Source: Ligula intestinalis (lineage: Eukaryota; Platyhelminthes; Cestoda; Diphyllobothriidea; Diphyllobothriidae). From it: 64,000 nt of DNA. A program made the position numbers and the translations under genes. The stretch is taken from positions 38,305,340 through 38,369,339 of the forward strand of contig JAYGXS010000003.1 in assembly GCA_036362985.1 (NCBI GenBank), read 5' to 3'. Below the pieces are notes generated by a model. It made no database searches. It saw only the letters and a program-made list of their open reading frames with translations, and was not told where the DNA came from. Positions 12,042 through 26,995 of the stretch are shown here, one piece after another (position 1 is the stretch's first letter; each line of letters opens with the position of its first letter).

Positions 12042-12084
<43 letters not shown>
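12042..12084. repeat. (TA)n microsatellite at a splice acceptor
   Basis: About 21 TA units run directly into the TTTGCAG acceptor of the exon at 12036 on the - strand. Confidence 0.9.
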
Positions 12085-12091
<7 letters not shown>

Positions 12092-13050
12092 CAAGTCACC
12101 GATTAATTTTAGTAGATAAGTAGGTCGTCAAACGAGACAGATATGGGGGAATAATACTGCAAATACGGTACCTGGCCTATCTGGTGGAATGTTAATCGAA
12201 ATGCTGAAACTTGTTTTCCGTTATAAAGGGTAACTTAGGTAGGAGAATCGCGCAGTATAATCTCAACGCGCATCTGTTACGTCACAGGACGCTGGCTGTC
12301 CACTGCGCAATCCTCTTCAGCCGCCTGCAAAAACTAAAATTCGTAAATAGGACTACTTAAGTAGTATTATTTTGTCGATTGATTTTTGATGCACCCATAA
12401 AGTCGTACATATCTTATAAAAACATGCCTGAAAATGTCCACGAATGTTTAAAAATATTCCCTCTTAGGTTCACTTGATAGCTATCACGTTTCCCTTAAAG
12501 TAGATATCTGAAGAAAGGCTATCTTTCGGTTTTAAAGAATCTCGAATTTTGATATTTTCAATCCCATCAAATGTCCTTTCATACTGCTTACGAAGTACGG
12601 TAATACTTCGCACTATCGTAGTGGACGGTTCCAGAATCCGCCGCGAAAGCTTGATACGAATCACTAAAAATGATTATAGCTCAAGCCATGCTCCACAAGC
12701 AGCTTAATATTGCTTAAAAATTAGTTTAAGACTTAATCATTTAAAAAATGGTTGATGTCAAAACAGAACATAGTATAGTCCAATGAGTATTTGCCACACT
12801 ACCCTTAATAATAATATCACAGTACACATCCAGTAGCCATCATTCTATTTCGTGATCACATTCAGTAAAAATCAAGTCATGACCTTTGAAATCGGTGACC
12901 GATGTTTCCTTTGTCATCGTCAGGAGGGAAAACTAGGCGGACCCTTAAGATCAGTAGCATAGATGTACTGGACGGAGAATGCACAGGTGTTGAACCAATT
13001 TAAAAGCAGGTAAAAATATAAAAAAGTACCCCTGCCTATCTCAGACTATC

Positions 13051-13105
13051 ATACGATTACTTATGATCAGGGATTCGCGACAGAATTCAAAACGTCAGTG
13101 ATCGC
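13051..13105 (+). repeat. degraded PLE 3'-tail motif
   Basis: CGATTACTTATGATCAGGGATTCGCGACAGAATTCAAAACGTCAG aligns block by block with the better copy at 24841-24890 and with 40548-40600 (ATGAT, GGATTC-GCGAC-GAATTC stem, AAACGTCAG). Only the terminal fragment remains. Confidence 0.6.
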
Positions 13106-14124
13106 ATCTTCTTCTGTCTACTGGATGTTGTTTTTACAGGCGGCGAAAAGTAAATTCATTTTAAAATATAATTGGATTATATTGCATAATGGTCGAATGG
13201 TGGAGTAATATTTTCTAAGCAAAAAAAAACATTTCAGAATTCTTTTTGATGTTTAATGAGATCGGTCGCTGATTCTAAGTAATTATTATTAATTAAAAGC
13301 ATAGTTCATAATTCAGGTTGGCATTTCATGAGATAAGCGAGTTGCCGTAGGTTGAAAAGAACCAACCCGCAGCGAAGGTGAGCTGCTGACTCACAGGGAC
13401 ATGATGAGATCATAGGGAATGCATCGGGGGATAAAAATATCCCCTGGTTGGTCTTCTGCGAATTTCAAGACGCAACGGAAATATAAATTCAGCACGGCAT
13501 AAAAATAATATATGTGAGAGTGAAAGTATGCAGAAGATCGATTAAAGCGGTAGAATAGGTAACGAAACATCGTAAGCAAGGCAAAACTGCAATAGACTTG
13601 ACAGAAATAAACTTGCAGCCCTGAGTAGAATGCCTCTGTGTCTGAAACAGGGCCCCTAAAGAAAAAGCGGAGGCCAGTGTGACTAGACAAAATTGATTGC
13701 TGCAATTCCCATAAGATGTTTAGTATGAAGATAGCCAAGAGATTTACCGATGGAAGACCAACAGAAGAAAGGAGTCGATCCACGTGATAGCACGTACTGA
13801 CAACAAACCCATGCAGTCAGTTAGCATTTTGGTCACAGAGGCCGTTACTTCTCTGTTCAAACACTACTTTGGCAAAGTGGTGAAGGAGACTTGGGCACAC
13901 TAGGCGACATCCTGAAAGTTTGAGAATCTCCTAGATCGTGAAGGCACATAACGTGGGTAATTGATTAGGTGTCAAACCGGCACGGTGGCAGTGAACGGAC
14001 ACAGTCACGATATGCAGTGACAGGGCTCCCTTCCCCTCACGCACCTCCCCCCCAAAAAAAAGAGAGGAAAGAATGAGTACAAGCACATTAAAAGTGGACG
14101 AAGTTAAAATGAAGAGCAACCCAC

Positions 14125-14383
14125 GGGGTCGTGACGAAGCAGATGGATAGGCTTGACCATTTGTCCCGACGAGGGTCTGATCAAGATCCGCACTGTCTCC
14201 CATGCGGTGGCCGGCCTTCGGCAGCAGCGGCGGTGGTGGTGAGGATGAAGATGTTGCTGCTGCGTAGTCTGACAAGACTTCATCTGTTAGGCTGGTGGTC
14301 ACCGAGTGGTCCCCCAGGCCCATGGCGGCCGAAGCTGAGGCGATCGAGAGGGGACGTGCGGGCTTGGCAGTTTCCAGGGCCTT
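14125..14383 (-). CDS. putative internal coding exon, Ser/Pro-rich (exon G)
   Basis: The acceptor CCTCCGCCCAG (AG at 14385-14384) opens in phase 0, as required by the donor at 17136. The exon encodes KALETAKPARPLSIASA, a Thr/Ser stretch with TSLTDEVLSDYAAA, a run SSSSPPPPLLPKAGHRMG and the end GQAYPSASSRP. The donor CCCC|GTGGGT leaves one base, matching exon H. I see no folded domain; a poly-Ser/poly-Pro linker such as SSSSPPPPLLP is typical of actin-regulator tails. It is distinguished from intron by its compositional bias and clean splice frame. The open frame continues past the donor for about 60 codons, which I regard as intron. Confidence 0.62.
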
Positions 14384-17135
<2,752 letters not shown>

Positions 17136-17389
17136 CTCATTTTCACCGAATGCTTTCACGGCTCCGCGGGACAGAGATCGGCGTCGAACAGTGCTGGTTG
17201 GCGCCCCTTGGAGGCCCGTGGGGACCCCTGTGTGGTGGTGTAGTGAGAAACCGGACATTGAATGCTGAGAGAGGGGGCGAGCCGCAAGTCTACCACCACC
17301 ACCGCTGCCGTCTGTCTGCCTACTACTGCTGCGAGCCGAACGCGGGGTAGACGAGCCAATGGCTACAGTTGAGGAGGCACCACTAGAAC
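17136..17389 (-). CDS. putative internal coding exon, Ser/Gly/Arg-rich (exon F)
   Basis: The acceptor CTTCCTTCTCATCCAG (AG at 17391-17390) has a good pyrimidine tract. The frame encodes SSTPRSARSSSRQTDG, GSGGGGRLAARPLSQHSM, a His-rich SLHHHTGVPTGLQ and TVRRRSLSRGAVKAFGENE. The donor GAG|GTGAGC ends in phase 0 and joins exon G. The Arg-Arg-Ser-Leu-Ser motif echoes RRSSLSRS at the end of exon E and could be a basophilic-kinase site. This exon needs one base from its upstream partner. Exon E offers only weak donors in that phase, so an unseen exon may lie in between. Confidence 0.62.
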
Positions 17390-18017
17390 CTGGATGAGAA
17401 GGAAGAGGTTCTAGAAGCCTGGTGCCATACGTGCAGCTATTCAACTTCACGCAGGGTGTTGCAAAGTATCATTAAAACGGAATCCCTCGGAGAGGCAAGC
17501 AAGTGCATTCTACTGATAGCCTGATATGGGGGCTTGATTCACAATGTCTAGGTTACATTTTCAAAGAAAAAGTCTCATACCGACCAGACACGCATGTGTC
17601 TCGGCTAAAGATTAAGGGCGAAAAAAAATCAACCGACGGCAAAGCACTTCCTATGAATCATCCAATCTTCCTGACGGAGTATGAAATACTTTTAACAACG
17701 CACTTCCGCACAGTCATGGTAAAAGCAGAAAAACGCTAAGAGAGCAAACCAAATATGTCAGCAATGGTGGTCTGATAAAGGGTTGGCGAAAAACCTAGTC
17801 GGTGTGAATCCACCCAATGAACTGTCGTGGCGCGCAGACGGACATATTCAGTTAGAAAGACTGTCCGCAAGTAATCGGTTCAAACATGTGGCCAACCGGC
17901 AGCGTGGGCATTGTACCTTAAAAAGGCTACTTCTAACTACGAGACTTCTTAAAGCACAGACAGTGGGTGAGAGTTCACAACCGGGACTCAAAGCGCAAAG
18001 TTAGGGAACTCTGAGTT

Positions 18018-19385
18018 CAGTCAAGTTCAGTTTTATTTGGGAAATATAGGTAAATACCTTTGAACTCCCTCTTTGTACATAGCTATCACGCAGAACATGT
18101 GGCGTTGCCAGTAATGGAACTGCGGTAGGGGGGCAGACAGTAAAAACTCCTTAGGCATCATTCATAAGTTTAGTTTTGAATGCCATTTGTGGGATTTTAA
18201 GGAGAAAAACTGTCGCTTGTGGGGGGGGGGGGTGAAGGGTATATGTAAATCGGATGTCCTGCTGCTGAAAGTGTTGGGATCATGGCAGGAGGAGGCCATC
18301 ACGGTTGCTCAATATCTTAATGGTCACACGGGGAGATGACTGCGGTGGTCACGGGGTCGGAGATGCGCCCATCGTATGCCCATGCGAACCAGACGGCGAA
18401 ACTTGCAATCAGTTATTCTAAACAAACATATTACTGAAAAATAGGGAGCAGTGTTTTTTAAACAAAAAAGTTAGATTGTAATTTAACTAGCTCGCTTCAT
18501 TACAGATAATGTCTTTTTCTATGCTGATCCAACTGCATCATAAACGTGTCCACAGATGGGGACATGACAATGTATGCGGGTAGAGCATTCCATGCCTGGA
18601 TTACCCTCTTAGAGAAGAAGAATTTTCGTGTGTTCAATCTTGCCCCAGTCACACGTAGTTTGAGAGGGTGTCCGCGAAATATAGAAGTAGTGGCCAGCTC
18701 AAATAAATCATTGGATTCTAGGCAACAATTCTGACCCCGCAGCATGTGAAATGCCTGTATTAGGTCACCGCGCAGCTGTCTGTAATCCAGAGGAAATAAG
18801 TCAAGATTGGTCAGTCGTATCTCGTAAGGAAGGTACGCTTGGCCTCGCACTAACTTAGTTGCCCGTCGTTGTACCCTTTCAAGGTTTTTTTGTCTGTGAC
18901 TGTCCAAGGTTTCCAGGCTTGAATGGCAAATTCCAGTAGGGTTTGCACAAACGCGCCGAAGACCTTGCCAAAGACAACTTTATCAAACTTAACAAAGGCG
19001 CGCTTGATTAGATACAAGCTCGATATTGCGGATTTGGCCCCCTTCAGGCTGTGGAGTGATGGCTTCAGTAAGGGGGTGAACCACACCCCCAGATCCTTCT
19101 GGGCCTCTACTTCTGGCAGCGGTGTGTTATTTAGGTTGTAAACCCTCCGATACGAAGTGTCAGTACTACTGAAACGCATTATGTTGCATTCGGCGACAGT
19201 AAATGGCAGGAGCCACTGGTTTGACCATTGCTCGAGTCGGTGCAAATCTGCCTGCAGATTTGCTTCATCGTCTTCGCTACGAATGACCTTCCAGACTTTT
19301 AAATCGTCGGCGAACATTGCGGTTTCGCAGTTGACTGCACTTGGATTTGTCGGGTCCTACGCAGCAAAATATGAACGTAGCCGAT
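18018..19385 (-). mobile_element. 5'-truncated non-LTR retrotransposon (RT C-terminus plus 3' UTR)
   Basis: On the - strand the frame 19317-18850 opens with MFADDLKVWKV, the catalytic FxDD box of a reverse transcriptase. LHRLEQWSNQWLLPF and LGVWFTPLLKPSLH follow, both typical of LINE palm/thumb regions. A second frame (18907-18500), shifted relative to the first, carries ERVQRRATKLVRG and YRQLRGDLIQAFHML, the conserved tail of CR1/jockey-like elements. The frameshift near 18870-18900 and the missing N-terminus show it is dead. 18500-18018 is 3' UTR, ending near AAATAAAACTGAACTTGACT. A G homopolymer lies at 18221-18231. Confidence 0.85.
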
Positions 19386-20439
19386 AGTTGGATAATGGGA
19401 AGCGTCGATGCCCATTGTGGACGCTACAGCGTGGCAGGCGTAAGGATGGCGACTCGTGTGAATTAATTTCTAATCATAGGTGTCTTGCGATGCATCGATC
19501 ACACCCTCTCCCTTCTCACCCAACTGAGCTCGGTGTCAGGACAGGATCAAGAAGGCCCAAAGTGGGATCGAGTGCAGTGACTGTCAGAGGTAAACAGCTC
19601 CTGTGCGTGCGCGCCACGTACGCCTTCTTCGCACCCGACGGACTGGGTTCTCAAACACCGAAAACGGGGGAGGGGGTAGTTCAGATACCAACGGATTAGG
19701 AGTACCGTAACGGTCCTAGAAAGAAGCCGTTGCAGCCATTGTTGGCTTTCCTCGAAGCCTCGGCTTTTATCGCACCGTGAAAAACCGCTGCATGCTGTGG
19801 GCGCTGAGTCCCAGGACTCCACCTCACTGTCTTCCCTCTCCCAGTCATCAGTTCGCTGTTAGAAGCTTTCACACATCTAATGCGTTATTTGAACGGAAGT
19901 TACCACACACGATCTGACATTCCACATAACAGGTAAAGTTTCCACACAATGAGGGTGGTGAGGCTGCTTGGACATCACATGTGTGATCGTGCTGTAGAGA
20001 GCATGCTAAGGAGGCAGTGAGTCTAACAGTGAATTCACTAGCCAGTCTCTCCACATACACACACAGTGGGCTGACTACAAGATCCGAGCTGTATTGCCAG
20101 TTACCAGGCCAACAAGACGTTTGGCGCACCGCTAGAGGTTCTAGCACATATGTTATAGTGAGAAATACGCTGAAGTGCGGCCAAGGGATGGACTTTCCAG
20201 AATCGGTCTTAATGTCCCTCCTCCGTCTCCCGTGCGCCAGTTGACCACTTGAGCTTGCAACTCGGCCAATGCTGGAATGGGGGGGGGGGGGGACAGAATA
20301 ATGAGAACCCATCGACGTGTGTCACACATACACACACGATTTGGTTGATTGGGTTGACAGAACCACAAGTGGTGATTAAAAGAGAAACTCAAACCCTTAC
20401 AACAGCACCTGGCACCACGTAGCTATCAAGATACATTCA

Positions 20440-21590
20440 AGTTTATCGCCGGCGTCGAAGAAATGAACGTAAAGGGCGTGCTGATGCTTTCCCTAGACGC
20501 CTTGTCGAAGTTTACAAACGTCCCGGTCATAGAGACAGTCGATTAAATTTGCGAATTCTTATTGGCAAGTCAGATGGAAGTAAGAATACCAATGGATGCA
20601 TTAAAGGAACTACTGCCAAAATGCACATTAAATGTGCAGTTCCTTTTCCACAACTAACTATGTAGACAAATGGACAGCTTTGCTATGGGCTCTCCTCTTG
20701 AAGTACTCCTAAATGCTGTCAATCAAGCACATCCCTCTCCATGAAGTTCACGTTGAAGGTGGAAATGGCAGATGCGCTTCCCTGATTGGACGTCCTCCTA
20801 AGTCGAAGACCTGACGGTAGCGTCCGAATGAGCATCTATCGTAACAAAACCTGGTCCGGACAATATACAAACTTTAACAGTTTTGAACCTATCCAACAGA
20901 AACGTAATTGGGTCTGCTGCTTAACGCAAAGCGTTAGGAAAATGTGCTCGGCAGATATATTTAACATAGAGCTCAAGAACAATCCAGGACCTACTTCGCA
21001 AGAACGGGTATCCTGACAGATCCATCATAAATAATATGGTGGAGAGAGAAATAAAACCCATCACACCCACTGTGGAAAAGAAGACCCGATTTCTCAAAGT
21101 CCCCTTTCAAGGGGATGCGGCAAGTGAAGTCCAAAGAAGATGCTTTGACGCCCAGCAGCGAGAGTTCATGTGCTATTCTCAACTAAACCGGTCATGCACG
21201 GTGAAGGTAAGCAAAGGTTGCCAGCTCAGACTACTTCCATGTGTATCTACTCATTTACCTGCTCCTGTAGAGCAGGTTATATCGGTCGCACGAGTCGGCA
21301 CTTATCCACAAGAATATGGGAGCAACTCCGGGCATGGCTGAGCAAAGGTGAAACCAGGAGTATAAACAGCGCCATTCTGACCCACATGGTTGATTCTGGA
21401 TATCGTGTGGACCTCAACGAAGCCTTCAAGGTGATGTATAAAGTCCCACCAAACCATCTCGAGTCCCTAGGTCAGCGTTTGTTAGCAACAGCAGAAGCAA
21501 CCGCTACCATGTTGAAGAAACAGGTGTTGTGTTCTCGAAAGAACCTCCTGCAAGCTCCGAGCTCGGCATGGCCAAAGGTTACATAACTGT
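20440..21590 (+). mobile_element. Penelope-like element remnant (RT fragment plus GIY-YIG endonuclease)
   Basis: Three successive segments keep the PLE order, broken by frameshifts and stops. About 20475-20660 contains SLDALSKFTNVPV and TLNVQFLF, as in PLE RT palms. 20786-21016 contains SGQYTNFNSFEPIQQKRN, a conserved PLE block after the RT. 21170-21586 contains IYSFTCSCRAGYIGRTSRHLSTR, a GIY-YIG nuclease core in which the first motif is degraded to IYS and the second reads GYIGRT with the downstream Arg. No intact frame links them. It lies antisense to the exon chain on the - strand. Confidence 0.8.
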
Positions 21591-22118
21591 TTGCATTGTC
21601 CTACGTTTTCTCTCTCGCTCTCCCTCCCCCCTTCCGCTGGTTCGGCTTCAATAAAAACTGATCGCCGCGTAACCAGTCGGCTTTTATCAACCCCTCCGTA
21701 TTCCCATGACTAATTTACATGGAATGATCAAAGTAATTGCCCGCATGTTTACCTTGTACTTTTTACGCCTTCCAATACAAATGTAATGGTCCTATGAAAA
21801 CCCATCGTACACCTACGTACGCTCGCCAACTGCTATTCTGAATTATCTGATGGGGATTTTCGCAACTTTAGATCAACAAGAAGCTGTGTACGCGTGTCAC
21901 ACACGATTTGGTTAGGCACCAGGTGGTACCAAAGAATGTGGTGCGTATTTTTTTTTTCATACGGTGGGGCGATGCAGGGCTTGTTTGCTGATTTGTTTTG
22001 GACTGTGGTGTTTTAATGCAAATTTTCAAGCAGATGCCCATGTCTGAGTAGACCAATGCAGTGATTAAATGATCAGTGGACGTAGGTTAGCGCTCCTGGC
22101 ACTGACTCGCCTATTTCA

Positions 22119-22600
22119 CTACGCAGTGAATTCGAAAGTGGCCGAACTGTGTGATGCGAAGGTGCGATCTTGATGGGCACAGATGGGGACGGTGATCACA
22201 TTGTTGGTGCAGGTGATGGCTGTGGTAGCTATGTTTGAGGTTGCGGTGGATGACAGAGCGGTAGACGGTTTCTCACCGGTGGTGGGCGTGATGACAGTGA
22301 TCTTCATTATCTTCGTCGGCGTTTGGCTTGTAGTATTGATGGCGATGGGTGACGGAGTATCGGAAGTTTGCTCGTCAGTGGTAGTGCTGGTCGTCGCTGT
22401 ACTCAACGTTATTGGGGTTGCGATAGTTGGGGCAGATGTGGTTTTGGAGGCAGACAGGGGGTGTGATATATCGGTACTGTTACGAAGTCAAACCGTGCGC
22501 AGGACGTCCGCCGGCATCGCAGACATAATAAAGGGGGTCGGGCGTTGGCGCCTTGAGTTAGAAGGGTTTCAGACCTTCAAACCGCTCTTTTGGCTCTGAC
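22119..22600 (-). mobile_element. LINE C-terminal tail fragment with degraded finger region
   Basis: The - strand frame 22406-22119 is Thr/Ser-rich (TTTDEQTSDTPSPIAINTT) and runs into VPICAHQDRTFASHS. This resembles the linker and C2H2-like finger (CPHCxRTFxSxIGLVGH) found in the tail of the 58.8-59.9 kb LINE. Upstream on the same strand, near 22500-22590, is a second degraded finger block after TQGANARPPLLCLRCRRTS. The + strand Val-rich frame 22183-22599 is its shadow. Confidence 0.55.
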
Positions 22601-22890
22601 AATAGCAGTAAGGCTAGCTTCTCCTCCAAGAAGAGTGACCACGCGTGTGTCCCTGCCATGTCTCTGAGTTGACTGGCAGATGTTTGAGGGAAATGCTCGG
22701 ACTGTCCCAACAAACAGAGTTGTCAGCATACATGTTGAGAAGCAGCCATTACGTCGCCATAAAATGCCCGCTCGGGTAGGCGCTCGTCGTCTATCCTCCC
22801 CTCCCCACCTCATCGTAGTTTGATTTGCCTCCACGTGACGTGAGGGCTGAGAATTACGATTCGTTCAAAAACTTCCGCGTCTCAGGCTTA

Positions 22891-22921
22891 CCACCTCAGC
22901 CTCCGGAGGCCGCTGAGGTGG
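22891..22921. repeat. 31-bp GC-rich palindrome
   Basis: CCACCTCAGC (22891-22900) and GCTGAGGTGG (22912-22921) form a perfect 10-bp stem around CTCCGGAGGCC, itself partly palindromic. There is no T tract and the context is not a bacterial terminator. Confidence 0.8.
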
Positions 22922-23419
22922 AAGTAAATTAGTTTTCTGGCTGACTTGACGGACTTTAACTGCATATCTACGCCCCGTAGAGCAGTGTCGTTATGACAAC
23001 TTCACTTTTTTTGTTTAAATAAGTTCAAACTGTAGGCCGTAACAGGCTATAGACAGGCATGCATATCAAGGAAGTATTATGATTAATTTTGACATCATCC
23101 GTCGTACTTTTTATCATCAAAGACTTTGTCAGATATACTATACCTTCCGTGCTCCTAGGGCATACATAAAGCATGGGCTTCTGGTACCCGAGTCAGTTCA
23201 GTTTTCAAAGAAGTCAACTTGTAGACATGGATTAGACATACTTTTTTCCGTTTCGCAAGGTGTGGTCATGCGAAAAGGTCTTTCAAATGTGCTTTTGATG
23301 TTTGGCAAGTAGAAAATTAAAACTTCTTCTTGTCATAACTTTAAAAATAAGTTTTGTGGAAATAAAGTTATAGACACTGGGGGAAAATAGGTGTATGTTG
23401 GCAGAGTAGATTCAGTTTA

Positions 23420-23490
23420 GAGAAAGGTTAGCGAGCTCGGTGGGGTTCGAATACACGACAACAAGGGCAAGGGTACAGTACAGGCAACGC
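23420..23490 (-). mobile_element. tRNA-like SINE fragment (B-box side), inverted relative to the 23.7-kb copy
   Basis: On the - strand, TTGTTGTCGTG followed by TATTCGAACCCCACCGAG resembles CTCGCTGTCGTAGCTTCGAAACCCACCGA at 23731-23760 on the + strand. The A-box half is not recognisable. Confidence 0.5.
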
Positions 23491-23667
23491 AATTGTGTCA
23501 AATGAATTATGTAAGCTGCCAAAAAGTTGATTAATTGAACCTAGCGGATCCTAGGTTGCTCGCTTAGGAACTTCTGTTTGGGCAATCAGTCTAGTGTTTC
23601 AGCAATGGTGAAATCCCTATGCTGTGATAGGCTGGGCGGCGAACTCAACTCAACTGTGATTAAATGC

Positions 23668-23780
23668 AGGGCTCCCGGTGGGACCTGGTAGTTCAGATGG
23701 TTAGAGAGCCGGCTGTAGTCAAACATTGTGCTCGCTGTCGTAGCTTCGAAACCCACCGAAGCCGCCGAGTTTTTCACAAA
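23668..23780 (+). mobile_element. tRNA-derived SINE head
   Basis: GGTAGTTCAGATGGTTAGAG resembles a pol III A box (TAGTTCAGnTGGTTAGAG) and GCTTCGAAACCC resembles a B box, with spacing of about 45 nt. There is no matching acceptor stem, so this is a SINE relic rather than a tRNA gene. Confidence 0.6.
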
Positions 23781-24830
23781 TGGATGAAACAGATTTCAAA
23801 AATATTTAAAATTACGAATGTTTTTGAGGCAGTAATATGGATGCACACATAAGTTGCTATTTAACGCGTATGAAAAACGTAAACAGAAGCCTCGCGCCAC
23901 ATCGACAAACTATAGAGCGGCTGTGTCATGCTACCACGAAAGAAATATTCATAGCTATTTATTTGTACCATTGCATTACCGAGCACGGCGCCAACTTCAC
24001 ATACTTAAGACTGCAGAAGGTCGTTCAATAAATGCAATAGTGAATTTTATAGATGGATAATACCACTTGTTGTGATGCTTGAATTAATGCATGTTCTTTA
24101 TATTTTATCAAACATTTAATTAGGTGTGCTAATCGCTGTTGTCTTCCCAGGCTCCGTCATTTGGGACAGTCGCTGTTCTTAAAGGAGGTATCCAGTTTTA
24201 CAGCCCTATCTAGCATTTACCAAACGGTCCATTACGGTGCCTCGGATTGAAAGTAAAATCCTTGGACTAAGGACGTCTTCGCCAAAACAGTTATACGGCA
24301 GGTACATGCGGCAAGAACAGCCTCCTACATCCAGTAGGCAGCTGAGGTGTTAGCAATGAAAAAATTCATACTTCTTCACTTCCGAAGCAGTACCTGACAC
24401 TAAGCTGAGGCATCTGCCTAGACGTGAAATACTGTCTAGCTTCCAGTCTGAGAAAAATCGAAAAAGTGAAACACGCTGACATAAACGTGGGATATTGTTT
24501 TTCTTGTTCTGGCTATTGTGCGATCTGCTAAATGTAAGTGAATTTCGTAAAGTAAAAAGAAGGAGTTGGGACCATAAAAAGCATAGGAACCCTTGGTGAC
24601 AGCCTGAAGCGACCATATTAATCAAATTTGCCCTACCCCGTAACATATACGTTGCTAACGACCGGCCATGGCGGAAATACGGTGGCTATGCAGCACAAAG
24701 GCGTGGTGGTGGTGGACTGTCTAAAATAGGTTTTGGCAGTTGAAACTAAGATAGACGAAGGTGAGTGAATCCTTTCCAGTTTCGGACAGGAAGAACTCCT
24801 TAAACATACCCGTATCTGCTACTACTATCT

Positions 24831-24910
24831 GACTATGTATCTGATGACGAATCTGCGACGGATTTCGAAACGTCAGGCGAATAAAAATAATTGTCCCAGT
24901 GATCGAGTCA
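24831..24910 (+). repeat. PLE 3' tail with hammerhead-like core
   Basis: CTGATGA (24841-24847) is followed by an imperfect hairpin (GAATC / GATTTC around GCGAC) and GAAACGTC (from 24867), then AGGCGAATAAAAATAATTG. The tail after GAAACGTC is nearly identical to the arms of the 40-kb palindrome and to 40584-40620. In one frame it also reads SDDESATDFETSGE then stop, so it overlaps the coding end of the source element. Confidence 0.65.
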
Positions 24911-26611
24911 TTTTCTCAAGAACTCCTAATATAATTTGACACTTTACGCTCTCTTCACACGCATTATCGGATCCCATACCTAAATCTGTTTGGCTTAGGC
25001 TAGAAATAGTGGGCGCGGTCTGCGGATCTTGATGATGACGAAGAAGGGAATGAAGTTACGGACGACTGTGACGTGTCAATCGCCCTAGAGACCTACCAAA
25101 CAATGGCCGTGCAGTTTTGTTAAACTGCCTTATCTCCCGTCAAAACATATATTTTGAATGCTGTTAGTGACGACTCAAAAGTTGTACTGTTCTAGAGTGC
25201 TGCAACTTAATTGCCTGATTGAATAACCAAGGCCTTCAGCCGAATAGTGAAGTCAAGTGGACCGTGAGAGAAACCCTCTGACCACAACTCCATTTCTACA
25301 AGGATCTCGAAGCGACGTCCTGGCAGTCTAACAAAACAGGCCGTGAACAAGTTCCTACGAGCGGAGATATTCACTTTCAGACTACTCATCACATCCATAA
25401 ACATGAAATATTTTACCTTTAAAGTCACGATAAAATGCCACGACTATGAGGGTGCCATCAGCAAAAGGATAGATTATGTTCCTATTTGCCTTGACAACCC
25501 AATAAGCTGACACTGACTATAATTACTTTCTCTGCCAGCCTCGCGCACTGACGTGCGCATAAGAAACTTTCACGTCATTGGGGTTCGCCATTATTTGCAC
25601 TGCACACATATAGTTGTATTTGCATTAATGAGTGCTTTCTGGATGTTGGAGAAAGCGATGCACCAGTATGTACTTTTTACGTCACATCTATGGTCCTAAA
25701 ACGCAAAAACCCTGTCAGTCTTCTTAGTGACGGTTTAAGATATTCATATCGACTAGCACAACGGACAACCATAACAGTGCTGCATAGACAACAACAGAGG
25801 AGGGGCGTGGGGGAAGAGAGAGTATGCATGTTCCCCATAAAGCCAGGTGTGAGGCAAGAGGGCAAACTTGACGCGTGATCCACTTGGTGGGCCGGAAATC
25901 ACACCCAAAGCCCAACCAAACTAGGTGGACCTTCAGGTCTGACCAGATCATGCAAACAGCTCTGGCACGTCGCTCTAGAATCCCCTGATGGGTACGACGG
26001 CCAAGCTGCAATGAGGACTTAGCTCATCACCAACATCACCACCACTATCATCATCACTCATCTGAACTTAGTTTTGTAATCGGATCACAACGGGTCAGTC
26101 AAGCGACAGTCATCTTCCCCTTCCTTTGAATACAATTACCTTCCCTAACAAAATTAAAAACTTCCAAATCCAGTGAGGATGGCTTACGTATACGGTTACT
26201 GGCCCACCGGGTCCACAGTGTGTGTTTAACCCTTCAAGTTAGCAAGCAGTAATAAGACTCGGCAACCAACTGGATATATAGATAGCATTTTAACTGGTGT
26301 TATTGCTTATGCCTCCTCGGGAGGGGAAGGTTAGTAAAGATGCCGTTAATCTATCCGGCTAATCAACACCAGTCTGTTGAAGGCGGCTGCCAGATTTCAT
26401 CGATCATTTTTATTTCCATCGGCTTAAATCATGGGGTTTAAAACGCGGAGTAGATTATAATCTAGTAGAGTGATTGCAGCCGTTGGTCCAGCAATTCACA
26501 CCGAGATGATGGGATATACATATATAGCAAACTGCGCGAGTGCGTTTCAGGCCTACACATCCTCACAAGACCCGTCAAGTGTTGGCAGGCGAAGAAGACA
26601 GTACCCACATT

Positions 26612-26773
26612 TTTCTGCTACTGCATGATACAGCAACGATACTGCACCTAATAATGTGAGAGATTATTTCCTTAATTATTATCTGGAGGTCATATACTAG
26701 AAACCGCATAGAGAACGTTGGGGGCCTACTGAAGAGCCGAACCCCTCGTTGCTGTATCATGCAGTAGCAGAAA
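26612..26773. repeat. 28-bp perfect inverted repeat flanking about 106 bp
   Basis: 26612-26639 is the exact reverse complement of 26746-26773 (arm contains TGCTACTGCATGATACAGCA). The right arm lies inside the first copy of the 203-bp duplication; the left arm lies just outside it. Confidence 0.9.
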
Positions 26774-26846
26774 CATCGGCGAAACACGTGTCTGGGCTTT
26801 AAGCTACTATCTATGCGGAAGTATGGTATAACATCATTGTCATATA
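26643..26846. repeat. segmental duplication, copy 1 (about 203 bp)
   Basis: From TGCACCTAATAATGTGAGAG to CATCATTGTCATATA it matches 26996-27198 except at about three positions. The two copies are in direct orientation about 150 bp apart. The block contains ATCGGCGAAACACGTGTCTG, which resembles PLE/retrozyme tails, but I cannot assign it. Confidence 0.92.
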
Positions 26847-26995
26847 GAATTCACACTACCTGTAGTGCTACTCGTTTGTAGAATGGACATTTCCGTGGTT
26901 ATTCCGCGGCAGTTGATTGTCTTCGACGAAAATGTGCATCGAACTCTAGGGTCTGACCCTTAAAAGTCATGTCCCATCCACCTACTTCCCTGTCA

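Larger units (their letters stand above)
12037..14124 (-). other. intron between exons G and H
   Basis: About 2.1 kb. Its 3' end is the (TA)n repeat at 12042-12084. It contains a degraded PLE-tail motif at 13051-13105 (listed separately). The open frame 13391-13783 on the - strand is hydrophobic with no motif and lies wholly inside the intron, so I do not call it. Confidence 0.55.

Noticed and set aside
13391..13783. 130-codon hydrophobic - strand frame
   Set aside because: No recognisable domain; it lies inside the G-H intron and its ends do not match splice sites in phase.
22183..22599. Val-rich hydrophobic + strand frame that looks like a membrane protein
   Set aside because: It is the antisense shadow of a Thr/Ser/Pro-rich LINE tail on the - strand.
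23668..23780. Functional tRNA gene
   Set aside because: A- and B-box-like sequences exist but no acceptor or anticodon stems pair, and an inverted partial copy lies nearby, so it is a SINE.
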